DNA of 43,337 bases, from positions 1 through 43,337 of the forward strand of contig WRLR01000025.1 of assembly GCA_009777515.1 (NCBI GenBank), given 5' to 3'. Both the position numbers and the translations under genes were made by a program. The notes under the pieces were generated by a model, which saw only the letters and a list, made by a program, of their open reading frames with translations, was not told where the DNA came from and searched no databases. Positions 1 to 8,600 of the stretch are shown in pieces; the stretch's first letter is position 1; each line of letters starts with the position of its first letter. The DNA comes from Oscillospiraceae bacterium. GTDB lineage: Bacteria > Bacillota > Clostridia > WRLR01.

Positions 1-889
1 AATGGCCGACACTACGCCCTATCAATAACTCCGTGCCATTAATCATGGACTTTTCATACTCTGTGCCAAGGTACGCAAAGCAAGAGTGCGGCAATTTCCC
101 CTTGTCGATATTGACCTGTAATTGTCTGTGGACGTTCTCATCAACATACCATGCCAGATTCGCGCTATAATAAACCTCTCCGGCCCCTTCGTCTCTCTTG
201 TAAATTCCATATGTGCCTTCTTCAACGATCTTCATATCTGCCGGGATTGTTGATGGGAAAAAATCAATGCCGTAGTAGTCGACAATTTCATTTTTGTCCA
301 TAGGCACAAAATCTTCTGGTTTAAGGTCTATAATAAGCCTCGCGGCAGATATCTCCGACAACTCGTTTATATTGATTACGGATAAATGCGCCGTTTCTGT
401 TGATGGAATGCTTGGCGCCTCAGTTTGCTGTTGCGGAACAAAAGGAGTTTCCGTACTAACCAAATCCGTTTGTTCAGTCGATGCAATTTGCTTCACGTCA
501 CCGCCAGCATCAGGTGGTGCGGACAGGCCGTTTTGCCCAACATAAACATCCGCCGTTTCTGTTGATGGAATACTTGGCGCTTCAGTATGCTGTTGCGGAG
601 CAATAGAAGATTCCGCAGGAGCCAACCTCGTTTGTTCAGACGATGCAATTTGCTTCACGTCACCGACAACATCAGACACATTATGCGGCGTGAACAGACC
701 GCTTTGCCCGACAAATACACCTACGGCTATTGCTAGACATGCTGCAACCGGCACAGCCAGTTTCAACCACGGTGCGAACGTCGGGCGTTCGCTTCTACGG
801 TCTTTTGGCGCGGCAATGACTTCTGCGTCCTCGTTGATAAACTGATCGTCTATGTTGCCTATCGCTAAAAAAAGGCGTTTGCTTTTCAT
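1..889 (-). CDS. Membrane-anchored anti-sigma-like protein, truncated by window edge
   Basis: The reading frame is open from ATG 889 to the window edge without a stop, so only the first ~296 codons are present. It starts with a short charged cytoplasmic segment (residues 1-40), followed by one hydrophobic segment (about 42-60, LKLAVPVAACLAIAVGVFV). After that comes a Ser/Thr/Pro/Gln-rich exported part with two copies of a ~54-residue repeat (core VKQIAS.EQT ... PQQ.TEAPSIPSTETA). A more globular domain follows (EIVDYYGIDFFPSTIPADM and onward). Its ATG overlaps the TGA of the upstream ECF sigma gene (ATGA), the usual sigma/anti-sigma translational coupling. Role inferred: holds the ECF sigma at the membrane and senses an extracellular signal. 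There is no zinc-binding ZAS motif in the N-terminus, so the exact class is open. Confidence 0.75.
   Translation of the reverse strand, partial: MKSKRLFLAIGNIDDQFINEDAEVIAAPKDRRSERPTFAPWLKLAVPVAACLAIAVGVFVGQSGLFTPHNVSDVVGDVKQIASSEQTRLAPAESSIAPQQHTEAPSIPSTETADVYVGQNGLSAPPDAGGDVKQIASTEQTDLVSTETPFVPQQQTEAPSIPSTETAHLSVININELSEISAARLIIDLKPEDFVPMDKNEIVDYYGIDFFPSTIPADMKIVEEGTYGIYKRDEGAGEVYYSANLAWYVDENVHRQLQVNIDKGKLPHSCFAYLGTEYEKSMINGTELLIGRSVGH
387..718 (-). repeat. Tandem duplication inside the anti-sigma gene, period 162 bp
   Basis: The block beginning CGCCGTTTCTGTTGATGGAA at 389 recurs at 551, and similarity continues through the Gln/Thr-rich coding stretch and the CTTCACGTCACCG segment in both copies. 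The 162-bp period (54 codons) keeps the frame, so the extracellular linker is duplicated. Confidence 0.8.
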
Positions 890-1449
890 AAATAGATTCC
901 TTCGCTTTCAAGATGTTTCCGTAGCTTTTTTCGCGTACGGAACAGGGTGGTTTTGACTTTTCCGACCGACATATCAAAGTCTGCGGCAATTTCATCAATG
1001 CTTGCCGCCCTCCAATAACGCCGGACGAAAATGCGTCTGTTATCGGCGCTTTGCTCTGATAAAAAAGCATTCAGCGCAACAGTTATTGCTTCGGTTTCAA
1101 TCAGTTCGTCGAAAGAGTTCCTACTGTCAGCGATACACTCTTCTAACTCGGACAGTAAGGCGTCGAGCTGACCGCTGCCGCGCTTTTCCGCTTTTGCTTT
1201 ATCGAGCCTGTCAAATGAAAGATTACGGGTTATTCTTCCAACAAACGCCCGTAGACTATTCGGGCGTTCCGGCGGTATGGCGTTCCATATACGATGATAA
1301 GTGTCGTTTATGACTTCTTCCGTATCTTCGGCATTGCCGAGAATATTAGATGCGATAGCGCGGCAATATTTATAATACTTGGTATTTATCGCGCTTAATG
1401 CCTATTCTGAACGCGCCCAAAACTGATCAATAATCTCATTGTCGTCCAA
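886..1449 (-). pseudogene. ECF-type sigma-70 family factor with in-frame TAG at codon 16
   Basis: From TTG 1449 (AGGAGGG lies just upstream) the frame reads LDDNEIIDQFWARSE, then TAG at 1404-1402, then continues open for 171 codons to TGA at 888-886. The rest is a complete ECF factor: region 2 (ILGNAEDTEEVINDTYHRIW, LRAFVGRITRNLSFDRL) and a region 4 helix-turn-helix (IDEIAADFDMSVGKVKTTLF, RTRKKLRKHL). In relatives the residue at this place is usually Gln or Lys, so CAG to TAG is a one-base change. No good ATG/GTG/TTG start with a ribosome site is seen just after the stop. TAG ends several other genes here, so codon reassignment is unlikely. Either a recent nonsense mutation or a base error in the assembly. 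Confidence 0.8.
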
Positions 1450-1489
1450 ACCAACCCTCCTTTCAATTGTTTTGCCCTACACAATAAAA

Positions 1490-1514
1490 GACGGGTTTTT
1501 TTGAGCGAGGTTTC
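1490..1514 (-). promoter_or_regulatory. ECF-type promoter, GAAAC-N16-CGTC, before the sigma gene
   Basis: Read on the minus strand, GAAAC (1514-1510) is followed by exactly 16 bases and CGTC (1493-1490). This matches the AAC ... CGT architecture of ECF sigma promoters (compare Bacillus SigW/SigM). It sits ~40 bases upstream of the TTG start, as expected for autoregulation of the sigma/anti-sigma operon. The spacer holds a run of seven A, also typical. Confidence 0.6.
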
Positions 1515-1560
1515 GCATTATCTCTAAATATCTTTTTATTTCAATGGGGACGGCTCAAGG

Positions 1561-2001
1561 TTAAGTATCAATCCGCTTCAGTTCGGTAATGGCTTTGTTT
1601 CGATATATCAAGTCCTCCCTCGTGGTAAACCCCTGCTTCTCCCAAAAGGCGTTGCCTTTATCATTTTTACCAAACACGACCAGCGCGGCTTTGTTGATCC
1701 CCTCGCGCTCGAGCGCGGACATAGCCGCGTTTACGAGCGACGTCCCGACGCCGCCGCGCTGATAGCGCCCGTCGACGGCGGTATGATGGATGTAGCCCCT
1801 GCGCCCGTCATGCCCGCACAGTATGACGCCGATAATTTTGCCGTCGTCTTCGACGACAAAGCATGTTTCGGGATTTCTTGCCAGGTATTTCGCTATGCCC
1901 TCTTTTGAATCGTCGAGGTTGTTCAGCCCCATGTTCGGCGTGCCTAGCCACAAATCGTAGACCGGTTCATAATCATTTATTGTCATAATCCTGATGGTCA
2001 T
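1561..2001 (-). CDS. GNAT family N-acetyltransferase
   Basis: The product is 146 residues, the normal size for a single GNAT domain, which transfers acetyl from acetyl-CoA to an amine. The acetyl-CoA loop (motif A) is visible as RYQRGGVGTSLVNAA (about residues 79-93), preceded by the strand IHHTAVD. The C-terminal motif B is GNAFWEKQGFTTR. It resembles YpeA/RimI-like proteins, but the substrate cannot be read from the sequence. Its ATG overlaps the TGA of the HAD gene by four bases, so the two are co-translated. Confidence 0.85.
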   Translation of the reverse strand: MTIRIMTINDYEPVYDLWLGTPNMGLNNLDDSKEGIAKYLARNPETCFVVEDDGKIIGVILCGHDGRRGYIHHTAVDGRYQRGGVGTSLVNAAMSALEREGINKAALVVFGKNDKGNAFWEKQGFTTREDLIYRNKAITELKRIDT

Positions 2002-2660
2002 GGCTTATATCCCCCTGTCAAACGCAATAAATCCTCTATAGAATCTACTATCCAAGTTGCGCCCATCCCTTCGAGCTCGGCGCGCGTGCCGTAGCCCCAT
2101 GTGACCCCTGCGCTGTCTATTCCGGCCTCCTGCGCCCCGATGATATCGTGCTTTCTGTCGCCAACCAAAATAGACGTTTTTTTGCGCTCCGGGTCAAGGG
2201 CAGAAATCGCGGCGCGCGTTAAGGCGCCCTTGCCGTTTATGGTCAGGCTGCCGTCCAGTTCGTCACCAAACACCGTAATAAAATATCTGCTTAGCATAAA
2301 GTGATCCAGGATGCGGCTGGCGTATGTTTTAACCTTATTGGTGACAACAGCCATTAATTTCCCGTTTTCTTTTAAGCAACTCAAAGCCTCCGGAATGAAA
2401 GGATAGACACTTGCCTCAAACAGACCTTTTTCGGCAAAATACTCGCGATATTTAGCTACGGCCCTCTCCGTATCTGATTCTGAGAACCCGTAAGAAACCT
2501 TGAACGATTCGCGCAGCGGGGGGCCGATGAATTTTACTAGGTCATCGAGTTCTTCGTGGATGCCGTACGCGGCGAGGGCGTATTGAAAAGACTTGGTAAT
2601 GCCGGGCTTCGGATCTATCAGTGTCCCGTCAAGATCGAACAAACATAAATCGTATGGCAA
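1998..2660 (-). CDS. HAD-superfamily hydrolase, phosphoglycolate phosphatase-like
   Basis: The 220-residue protein has all four HAD motifs: motif I DLDGT near residue 9 (nucleophile Asp and acid/base Asp), motif II VVTNK (about 105), a Lys in the ERKK region for motif III, and motif IV GDRKHD (about 172). The alpha-helical cap between motifs I and II puts it in the Gph/PpaX-like subfamily, which removes phosphate from small molecules. The start is TTG 2660 with AAAGGA about nine bases upstream. It is the first gene of a two-gene unit with the GNAT protein. Substrate unknown. Confidence 0.85.
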   Translation of the reverse strand: MPYDLCLFDLDGTLIDPKPGITKSFQYALAAYGIHEELDDLVKFIGPPLRESFKVSYGFSESDTERAVAKYREYFAEKGLFEASVYPFIPEALSCLKENGKLMAVVTNKVKTYASRILDHFMLSRYFITVFGDELDGSLTINGKGALTRAAISALDPERKKTSILVGDRKHDIIGAQEAGIDSAGVTWGYGTRAELEGMGATWIVDSIEDLLRLTGGYKP

Positions 2661-2702
2661 AATAGCATCCTTTCCGGATCATTTATATGCAAGGGACTGC
2701 AC

Positions 2703-2850
2703 GCCTTTGTGGCTTTTCGGCGCGTAGAGGACTACGCGCCCTACGACAATTCGGAACGCCGTGAAATGCGTGCCTTTGTGGCTTTTCGGCGCGTAGAGGA
2801 CTACGCGCCCTACGACATTCGGGGTGCAGGGGGCTACGTGCCCTACGAAT
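2703..2850. repeat. REP-like hairpin unit in tandem (two full copies, one partial)
   Basis: The unit GCCTTTGTGGCTTTTCGG followed by the palindrome GGCGCGTAG-AGGA-CTACGCGCC and CCTACGAC occurs at 2703-2754 and 2772-2822 (period 69), nearly identical. A shortened variant (GGGGGCTACGTGCCCTACGA) follows at about 2828-2848. The stretch 2661-2961 between genes holds no coding sequence that I can support. The hairpins could terminate transcription or be remnants of a mobile REP family. Confidence 0.75.
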
Positions 2851-2869
2851 TAATAACACTTTTACTTAT

Positions 2870-2881
2870 AGCAATATTGCT
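2870..2881. promoter_or_regulatory. 12-bp perfect palindrome AGCAATATTGCT, possible operator
   Basis: A perfect dyad lies ~80 bases before the GyrI-like gene and next to an AT-rich segment with a TATAAT at 2892-2897. No convincing -35 is seen at the right distance, so a regulator site is only a suggestion. Confidence 0.25.
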
Positions 2882-2961
2882 AATATAATTTTATAATAAA
2901 AAATAATTTATTTCATCCATGCATTTAACATATAGTAAATTACTAGCAGGGGGTGCAGTAA

Positions 2962-3471
2962 TTGAGGGAATTTATTAAAGTATACAAACAGAGTGTTCCG
3001 GCGTTTAGATTTATTGGGAAAAAATATGGCGACTCTGCGGATGGGTTCGGCGCGATGTGGCAAGAATGGTTTGAAAATGGCTGGTTCGATTTAATCGAAC
3101 AGCAAATAAACGGAAAAATCAAGGACATCTATGAAGACGGCGATGCGTATATAGGCTTGATAGGGGGAAGCGGTACGGCAGAAGACCCTATGGAATATTG
3201 GATAGGGATATTCATGCCGGAAAAAACGGCCGTTCCGGAAGGGTTTGAATACATTGATTTACCAAAAAGCGAATTTGGGATATGTTGGGTATATGGCAAG
3301 GAAAATGAGCTATACGGAAATTACAATCAATGCGTAGATAAATTGATTAACGAAGGTTTTGAGTTCAATGCTGATTTACCTTGGTGTTTTGAACGTTACG
3401 CCTGCCCGCGTTTTACAACGCCCGATGAAAAGGGGAATGTTATTCTTGACATTGGCTTCTTTGTAAAATAA
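2962..3471 (+). CDS. GyrI-like/AraC effector-binding-domain protein
   Basis: The product is 169 residues. The pattern resembles the GyrI-like small-molecule-binding fold (SOUL/GyrI, as in YdeE and the C-terminal domain of AraC/MerR regulators): an N-terminal strand, FGAMWQEWFENGWF, a middle YIGLIGGSGTAEDPMEYWIGIFMP and the late FNADLPWCFERYACPRF. There is no DNA-binding domain, so it would act as a stand-alone ligand binder. The start is TTG at 2962 with a G-rich ribosome site (AGGGGG) about eight bases upstream; no nearer ATG fits. It stands alone, between the hairpins and a convergent ATPase gene. Confidence 0.6.
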   Translation: MREFIKVYKQSVPAFRFIGKKYGDSADGFGAMWQEWFENGWFDLIEQQINGKIKDIYEDGDAYIGLIGGSGTAEDPMEYWIGIFMPEKTAVPEGFEYIDLPKSEFGICWVYGKENELYGNYNQCVDKLINEGFEFNADLPWCFERYACPRFTTPDEKGNVILDIGFFVK

Positions 3472-3651
3472 GGTGGGTTATATTACGCCATTTACGTAAC
3501 CGGAAAATGTCGGAGGTCGTTGTATTATGCAGAAAGGCATTGGTATATTTGGCAAGCAGTATGAATTTGGGTAAAAAAATGTAACCGCAGATTCCCGCCC
3601 GAACCTTTTTTTGCTGCATCGTCTAGCCACTCTCTGTGTTCGACCTGTGTG

Positions 3652-5241
3652 CTACACCCGCATTTCTATTTCGTCTCTTCCGAGGAATGCGAATGCCACC
3701 TGATATATAGTCTTGCCGCCCCCTCTATATTTCGCCGCGTATCCCCTGTCGTTAATTTGCGCCATAGCCTCGTCCAAAGCGGCATCAAACAGTTTTCGCT
3801 TTGTTTCGTCGCTTGCGCCGGGCAGACATTTCGCATATTTGAATTCCATAATGTAGACATTGCGCTCCAGTTCCAGAACAGCGTCTACCCGGCCCCTTGC
3901 CACAGAGACCTCGGCGCCCATGTCAAACCCGAGCAAATTCATGAATGTGTAGAATATGGAATGGTAATAAGCCTCTTGGTCGACATGAAGCTCATACGGT
4001 ATCGAAGCGAAGAGCCTTCGCAGCATATCGAGCATTTTATCAAGGTCCCCTGCCTGGAGGGCCTTGCTTATTTCCGCCCGCGCCTGCCATATGCGCACAT
4101 CGTCCTTTTCGGTCAATGCTGAAAGCAGGTGCAGGCTAAACGCCTCCCTGACTTCAAAATTCGGCATATCAAGGACATAAACGGGCGCCCCGGGTATAAA
4201 CGGAATATCTTTTATTGTTAAGTACCCGGTTTGGAACAGGAGCGGTTCAATTGTGATCCTGTCGATTTCTATGGAATCGAGCATATGCTCTGTCAATTCA
4301 GTGTGTTTTATGTCGCAATACGATTCCGGTTTTTTCTTTATGAGTTCAAGCAAAAAACTCGGGGTACCGCTGGCATACCAAAATCCGGAAAATCGCTTCT
4401 GATCAAAGAAATTCAATAGGGAAAAAGGGTTCAGCAGTTTCGTTTCCCCGTCCCAGGAATAGCCATCGTACCACTTTAATATTTCGTCGCGAACATTATC
4501 ATATTGTTGGAATCTTTTGTGGGCTGACAGATTCTCAATGAACTCGTAAAAATACTCGTCCAAGTCTTGAACCGGAATACCACAAATATTCGCGTGTTCC
4601 TCCAGCATAGTGATATCCTTTAGATTGTTTAGGTCGGAGAATAGCGATGTTTTTGTGAATTTTGAAACCCCTGTGATAAAGATGAATCGAAGATATGGAT
4701 CCAATGATTTGAGAATGCCATAAAAACCTCTTAATACTTTCCTGTTTGCTTTCGCCGTATTAATATCATCTATGTGGTCCAGTATTGGTTTGTCGTATTC
4801 GTCGATAAGTATGACTACTCTTTGGTTATACTTTTTATGCATATCCATTATCAGGCTTTTAAATACATTCGGCGGGTCATTGTCGTATGTGGCAAGGTTT
4901 TCATTCTTGGCTTTTATTTCCAATTCATATAATAGGGCGGATTCAAGCGCTTCAGGCGTCTTGTTGGAGATTGAGCTCATGTCGAGCCTGATCACCGGAT
5001 GCTTCTGGAAAGCATAGTCGGAATTATATATCCAAAGCCCGGCAAATAGTTCTTTGTCGCCGCCAAATGCTTCGCCGATAGTGTCGAGCAGCAACGATTT
5101 GCCGAACCTTCGGGGACGCGAAAGAAAATAATACTTAGCATCATTGATAAGCTTGTAAATGTATTGAGTTTTGTCGACATATACATAATTGCCGGTTGCA
5201 ATATCCTTGAAGCTCTGTATGCCTATCGGCAGCTTTTTCAT
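3652..5241 (-). CDS. AAA-ATPase-like protein with C-terminal PD-(D/E)XK nuclease fold
   Basis: The 529-residue protein matches the family with an N-terminal AAA-ATPase_like domain (PF09820 type) and a C-terminal DUF1703/PD-(D/E)XK domain. Visible marks are the opening MKKLPIGIQSFKDI, VDKT near 23, the P-loop-like RPRRFGKSLLLDT (about 42-54), Walker B VVILIDEYDKPI (about 142-153), a sensor stretch FIFITGVSKFTK, and the nuclease core VDAVLELERNVYIMEFKYAK near 455-475 with Asp, Glu and Lys in place. The family is often multi-copy in anaerobes and its function is not settled; defence or mobile-element roles have been proposed. It is a full-length, single-gene unit. Confidence 0.85.
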   Translation of the reverse strand: MKKLPIGIQSFKDIATGNYVYVDKTQYIYKLINDAKYYFLSRPRRFGKSLLLDTIGEAFGGDKELFAGLWIYNSDYAFQKHPVIRLDMSSISNKTPEALESALLYELEIKAKNENLATYDNDPPNVFKSLIMDMHKKYNQRVVILIDEYDKPILDHIDDINTAKANRKVLRGFYGILKSLDPYLRFIFITGVSKFTKTSLFSDLNNLKDITMLEEHANICGIPVQDLDEYFYEFIENLSAHKRFQQYDNVRDEILKWYDGYSWDGETKLLNPFSLLNFFDQKRFSGFWYASGTPSFLLELIKKKPESYCDIKHTELTEHMLDSIEIDRITIEPLLFQTGYLTIKDIPFIPGAPVYVLDMPNFEVREAFSLHLLSALTEKDDVRIWQARAEISKALQAGDLDKMLDMLRRLFASIPYELHVDQEAYYHSIFYTFMNLLGFDMGAEVSVARGRVDAVLELERNVYIMEFKYAKCLPGASDETKRKLFDAALDEAMAQINDRGYAAKYRGGGKTIYQVAFAFLGRDEIEMRV

Positions 5242-5630
5242 AATGGAAACCCCGCAGATCGCTATTCATCAAAAACAACACAAACCAATATGGATAACAG
5301 GCGCAAACACAAATGATACCACTGGTACAATGTAACATCTAAATATATAATTCATTCAACAACTGGGTAAAAACGTTTAATTTTACTCGGGCATCATCTG
5401 CCCGATGATTTCATAAGGTTTGAGCTTAAAAAATCATACAACAGATAACTCGGAATCATAGTATCAATATTTTAACCCAAATTCAACAAACACACATGAA
5501 ACACACATGAACAAAACTCTACAAATGTTTTGGTTATGGCGTCGTTGCCTGTGTAGAGGCGAGGTTATATACGAAGGGGGCGCAGTCTGCAGGGCACAGT
5601 GGACTGCGCCCCCTACGATGTTTGATTATG
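5242..5630. other. Intergenic region, 389 bp, no gene seen
   Basis: No coding frame with a ribosome site was found. It holds a small hairpin CGGGCA-TCATC-TGCCCG at 5388-5404, a short direct repeat (AAACACACATG twice near 5488-5512) and the strong hairpin listed next. The promoter of the AAA-ATPase gene should lie at its left end but no clear boxes were recognised. Confidence 0.5.
5576..5613. terminator. Strong GC hairpin after the giant SLH gene
   Basis: GGGGGCGCAGTC (5576-5587) pairs perfectly with GACTGCGCCCCC (5602-5613) around a 14-base loop. It ends in CCCTACGA like other palindromic units of this window, so it may be a dispersed repeat as well as a transcription stop ~20 bases past the TGA of the SLH gene. 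There is no clean U-tract on the minus strand. Confidence 0.45.
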
Positions 5631-8600
5631 TCAGGGTAGGTCGGGTAATTTGATTGTCCACAATTCGTAACCGTCGGGTTCGCGTTCATATTTATGCCCT
5701 ATCGAGGCTTCCATGATGTCCGCGTATGCCCAGTAGTCGGATGCTATGTCGGTAAAGACGGGCGCCCAGTCGGGCAGGTAGGCACGGTCGATGCGGCGGC
5801 GCAGCATCCTGTTTATAATTGTCACCGACTCGGCGCGGGTGAGGCTGTTTTCGGGCTTGAAAGTGCCATCCGGATAGCCGACGATCCAGCCCCTGCCCGC
5901 CACGCTAAGAATCTCGCCTACCGCCCAATGCCCCGCGATGTCGGTAAAGCTTACGCCATTGCCTGGCTTTAGCTCCGAAAACCGCGAAATCATCGTCACA
6001 AATTCGGCGCGGGTGATCGGCGCGTCCGGCAAGAACATCCCCTCGGGGTAGCCGGCGACAATGCCGATGCTGGCAAGGTATGTGACCGCCTGATAGTACC
6101 ATTCGTCCGCATTAACGTCAGAGAATTTTTGCGGCAGCTCATCGTGCTTGCCCTCGTCAGAAAGCAGCCGGAACAGTATCATTGCCAGCTCCGCCCTTGA
6201 AATAGGCCGGTCGGGGCCGACTGTACCGTCGTCGTATCCCAGCAGGTAGCGTATATGCTCCGAGTTGAACCCGAGCGGTATGTCGTCGTCGTCAAAATGA
6301 GCCGCAGGCGTCAGCGTGGGTGTGGGCGCTGGGGTCGGGGTCGGGGGCAACGTCGGCGCAGGCGGCATCGCCGCTTGGCTTGAGCCTCCCGATGTTGTTC
6401 CCCCGGGCGCCGTTGATCCGGGCGGCGGCGCGCTCGGCGTCGGGGTCGCGCTTGGCGTCGGCGTCGGCGTCTCACTTGGCATCGGCGTCGGCGTCGGTTC
6501 TGTCGGCTGTTCATCCGGGTCCTCCGGTGGCTCCTCCGACGCAATTGTTACCGTGACGCTTAAAGTTGTGGATTTTGTGATCCCGCCCTCGGTGTAGCTG
6601 ACTAATATAACTTGCGAGCCGACAGTGGCCAACACCACGCCGTCCGGCGGGTCTGTGGCGTAGCCCACCACGTTTGACGTGGTCGCGTCGGTGTAGCGCG
6701 CGGTCACGACCATCCCGGCCAGCGCAAGCGGCTCGCCCTCCACATAAACGGTCTTGTCCGGATAGACGCTCACCGCTATGCTGTCCAGCTCGCGCACGGG
6801 CGCCGACACCCCCACCGATATGCGGAAATCCGTCGACCTTGTCACCCCGCCCTCGGTGTAGCTGACATCGACATACTGATAGCCGACCGTGTTGAGCGTC
6901 GTGCCGTGCGTAGGCACAGTTTCGTAGCCTTCCACCGGCCTTTTAACGCCGTCGCTGTATGTGGCGGTGACGACCATGCCGCCAAGGTCCAGCGCATTAT
7001 CCAATTCATATTCGGTCTTGGGGTACGTGGTCACGGCGATGCTGTCCAGCACCACTGCCGCGCCCACCGCCACATTGAAGCTGTCTGCCCTGGTGATCCC
7101 GCCCTCCGTATAGCTGACGGTCACAACTTGCAGGCCGGCGGCATTCAGCGCGTCGCCCTCCGCAGGCGCCACGGTGACAAAGTCGATTACGTTCGCCGTC
7201 GTGCCGTCGCTGTAAAGCGCCGTCACCACATCCATGCCTGTTAGATCGAGCCTTTCGCCCACTGTATAGGCGACTTTGTCCGGAAGCCTGTCGATTGTTA
7301 TCTGCACCAGCATCACGGCCCCCGGCTCCCTCACTTCCACATCAAAGTCCGCCGTCCTCGTGATTGCATAGTCCGCGCTCACATGCTCTGTATAGCTGAC
7401 AACAACATTCACAGCGCCCACGGCGCCCGCCGCACCCGCGACATCCAGCGCGTCTCCGTCGGCCGGGTCCGTCGTCACATGCGCAGTCACGTCCGCCGTG
7501 CTGCGGTCGTCATAGTAAGCCGTAACGACCATGCCGCCAAGATCCAGCGCCTCGCCCTTGATGTAGTCCAGCTTGTCCGGCGGCGTCGTCACATCGATAG
7601 CCATAAGCACCTTAGGGAAGTCGACGCCAACCGTTACGCTAAGCAGCGCCTCTCTCGTCACGCCGTCCTCGGTGTAGCTGACATCTATTGGCTGAAACCC
7701 GACCGCGCCCAGCGCCGCCCCGTTCGCGGGGCCTGTGATGTAACCAGTCACGGCTCGCTGTCCGCCGTCGCTGTAATATCCGGTGACTACCATACCTGTC
7801 AGATCCAGCGCCGCGCCCACATCGTAGTCCGTCTTGTCGGGATATACGGTCACCGCGATACCGTCCAGCGTCACTTTTTCATTTACCAAAACCTGGAACG
7901 CCGCCGTCCTCGTGACGCCGCCTTCCGTATAACTCACCCCGACTCCGTTCGCGCCCAATTCGACAAGCGCCGCGCCATGCGCCGGATCCGTGACATACCC
8001 CGTCACGACGTGCGAACTGCCGTCGCTGTAGCTGGCGGTCACTTCCAGACCGTTCAGATCTAAACCGTCACCGACAATATAAACCGTCTTGTCCGGCAAT
8101 ATCGTTACGGCGATGCTGTCCAGCGTCACAGGCGTGTTTACCGTCACGGTAATTATATCCGTCTTTGTGATGCCGCCTTCCGTGTAACTCACGGTCACCA
8201 GCCGCTCGTCCGGGCCGGCGCCGCCACCGCTCCCGCCGGGGCCGGCAGCGCCCAATAGCACGCCGCCCGTCGGCGCCGTCGTGTAGCCCGCCGCGCCCGT
8301 CGGGTCCGCCGCCAGCTCCCGCCGGCTGCCGTCGCTGTACCTTGCCGTCACGACCATGCCGCCTAACGCGAGCGCCTCGCCCGCGACGTATTCAACCTTG
8401 TCGGGCGGCGCCGTCACGGCAATGCCCTCCAGCGTTATCTCTTCTTCTACGACATCCACATCAAAACCCGCCGTCATCGTGACGCCGCCTTCCGTGTAGC
8501 TCACGTCCACCGGCTGCGTCCCGAGCGCGCCCAGCGCATCGCCGTCTGCGGGGCTTGTCGTGACAAACTCCGTCACGACCATCCGGCTGCCATCGTCGTA

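Noticed and set aside
795..1070. 91-codon minus-strand frame across the sigma/anti-sigma junction
   Set aside because: Out of frame with both real genes, which carry the conserved sigma region 4 and the membrane segment.
1402..1404. TAG reassigned to an amino acid in this organism
   Set aside because: Several intact genes end in TAG at the expected length (for example the dehydrogenase at 29262, the PLP enzyme at 27034 and the aldolase at 30193), so TAG works as stop.
2703..2850. tRNA or structured RNA from the hairpins
   Set aside because: Simple tandem palindromes with no cloverleaf or known riboswitch core.
3527..3574. 15-codon frame MQKGIGIFGKQYEFG with GGAGG upstream
   Set aside because: Very short, no partner gene and no similarity recognised; the ribosome-like site could be chance or a remnant.
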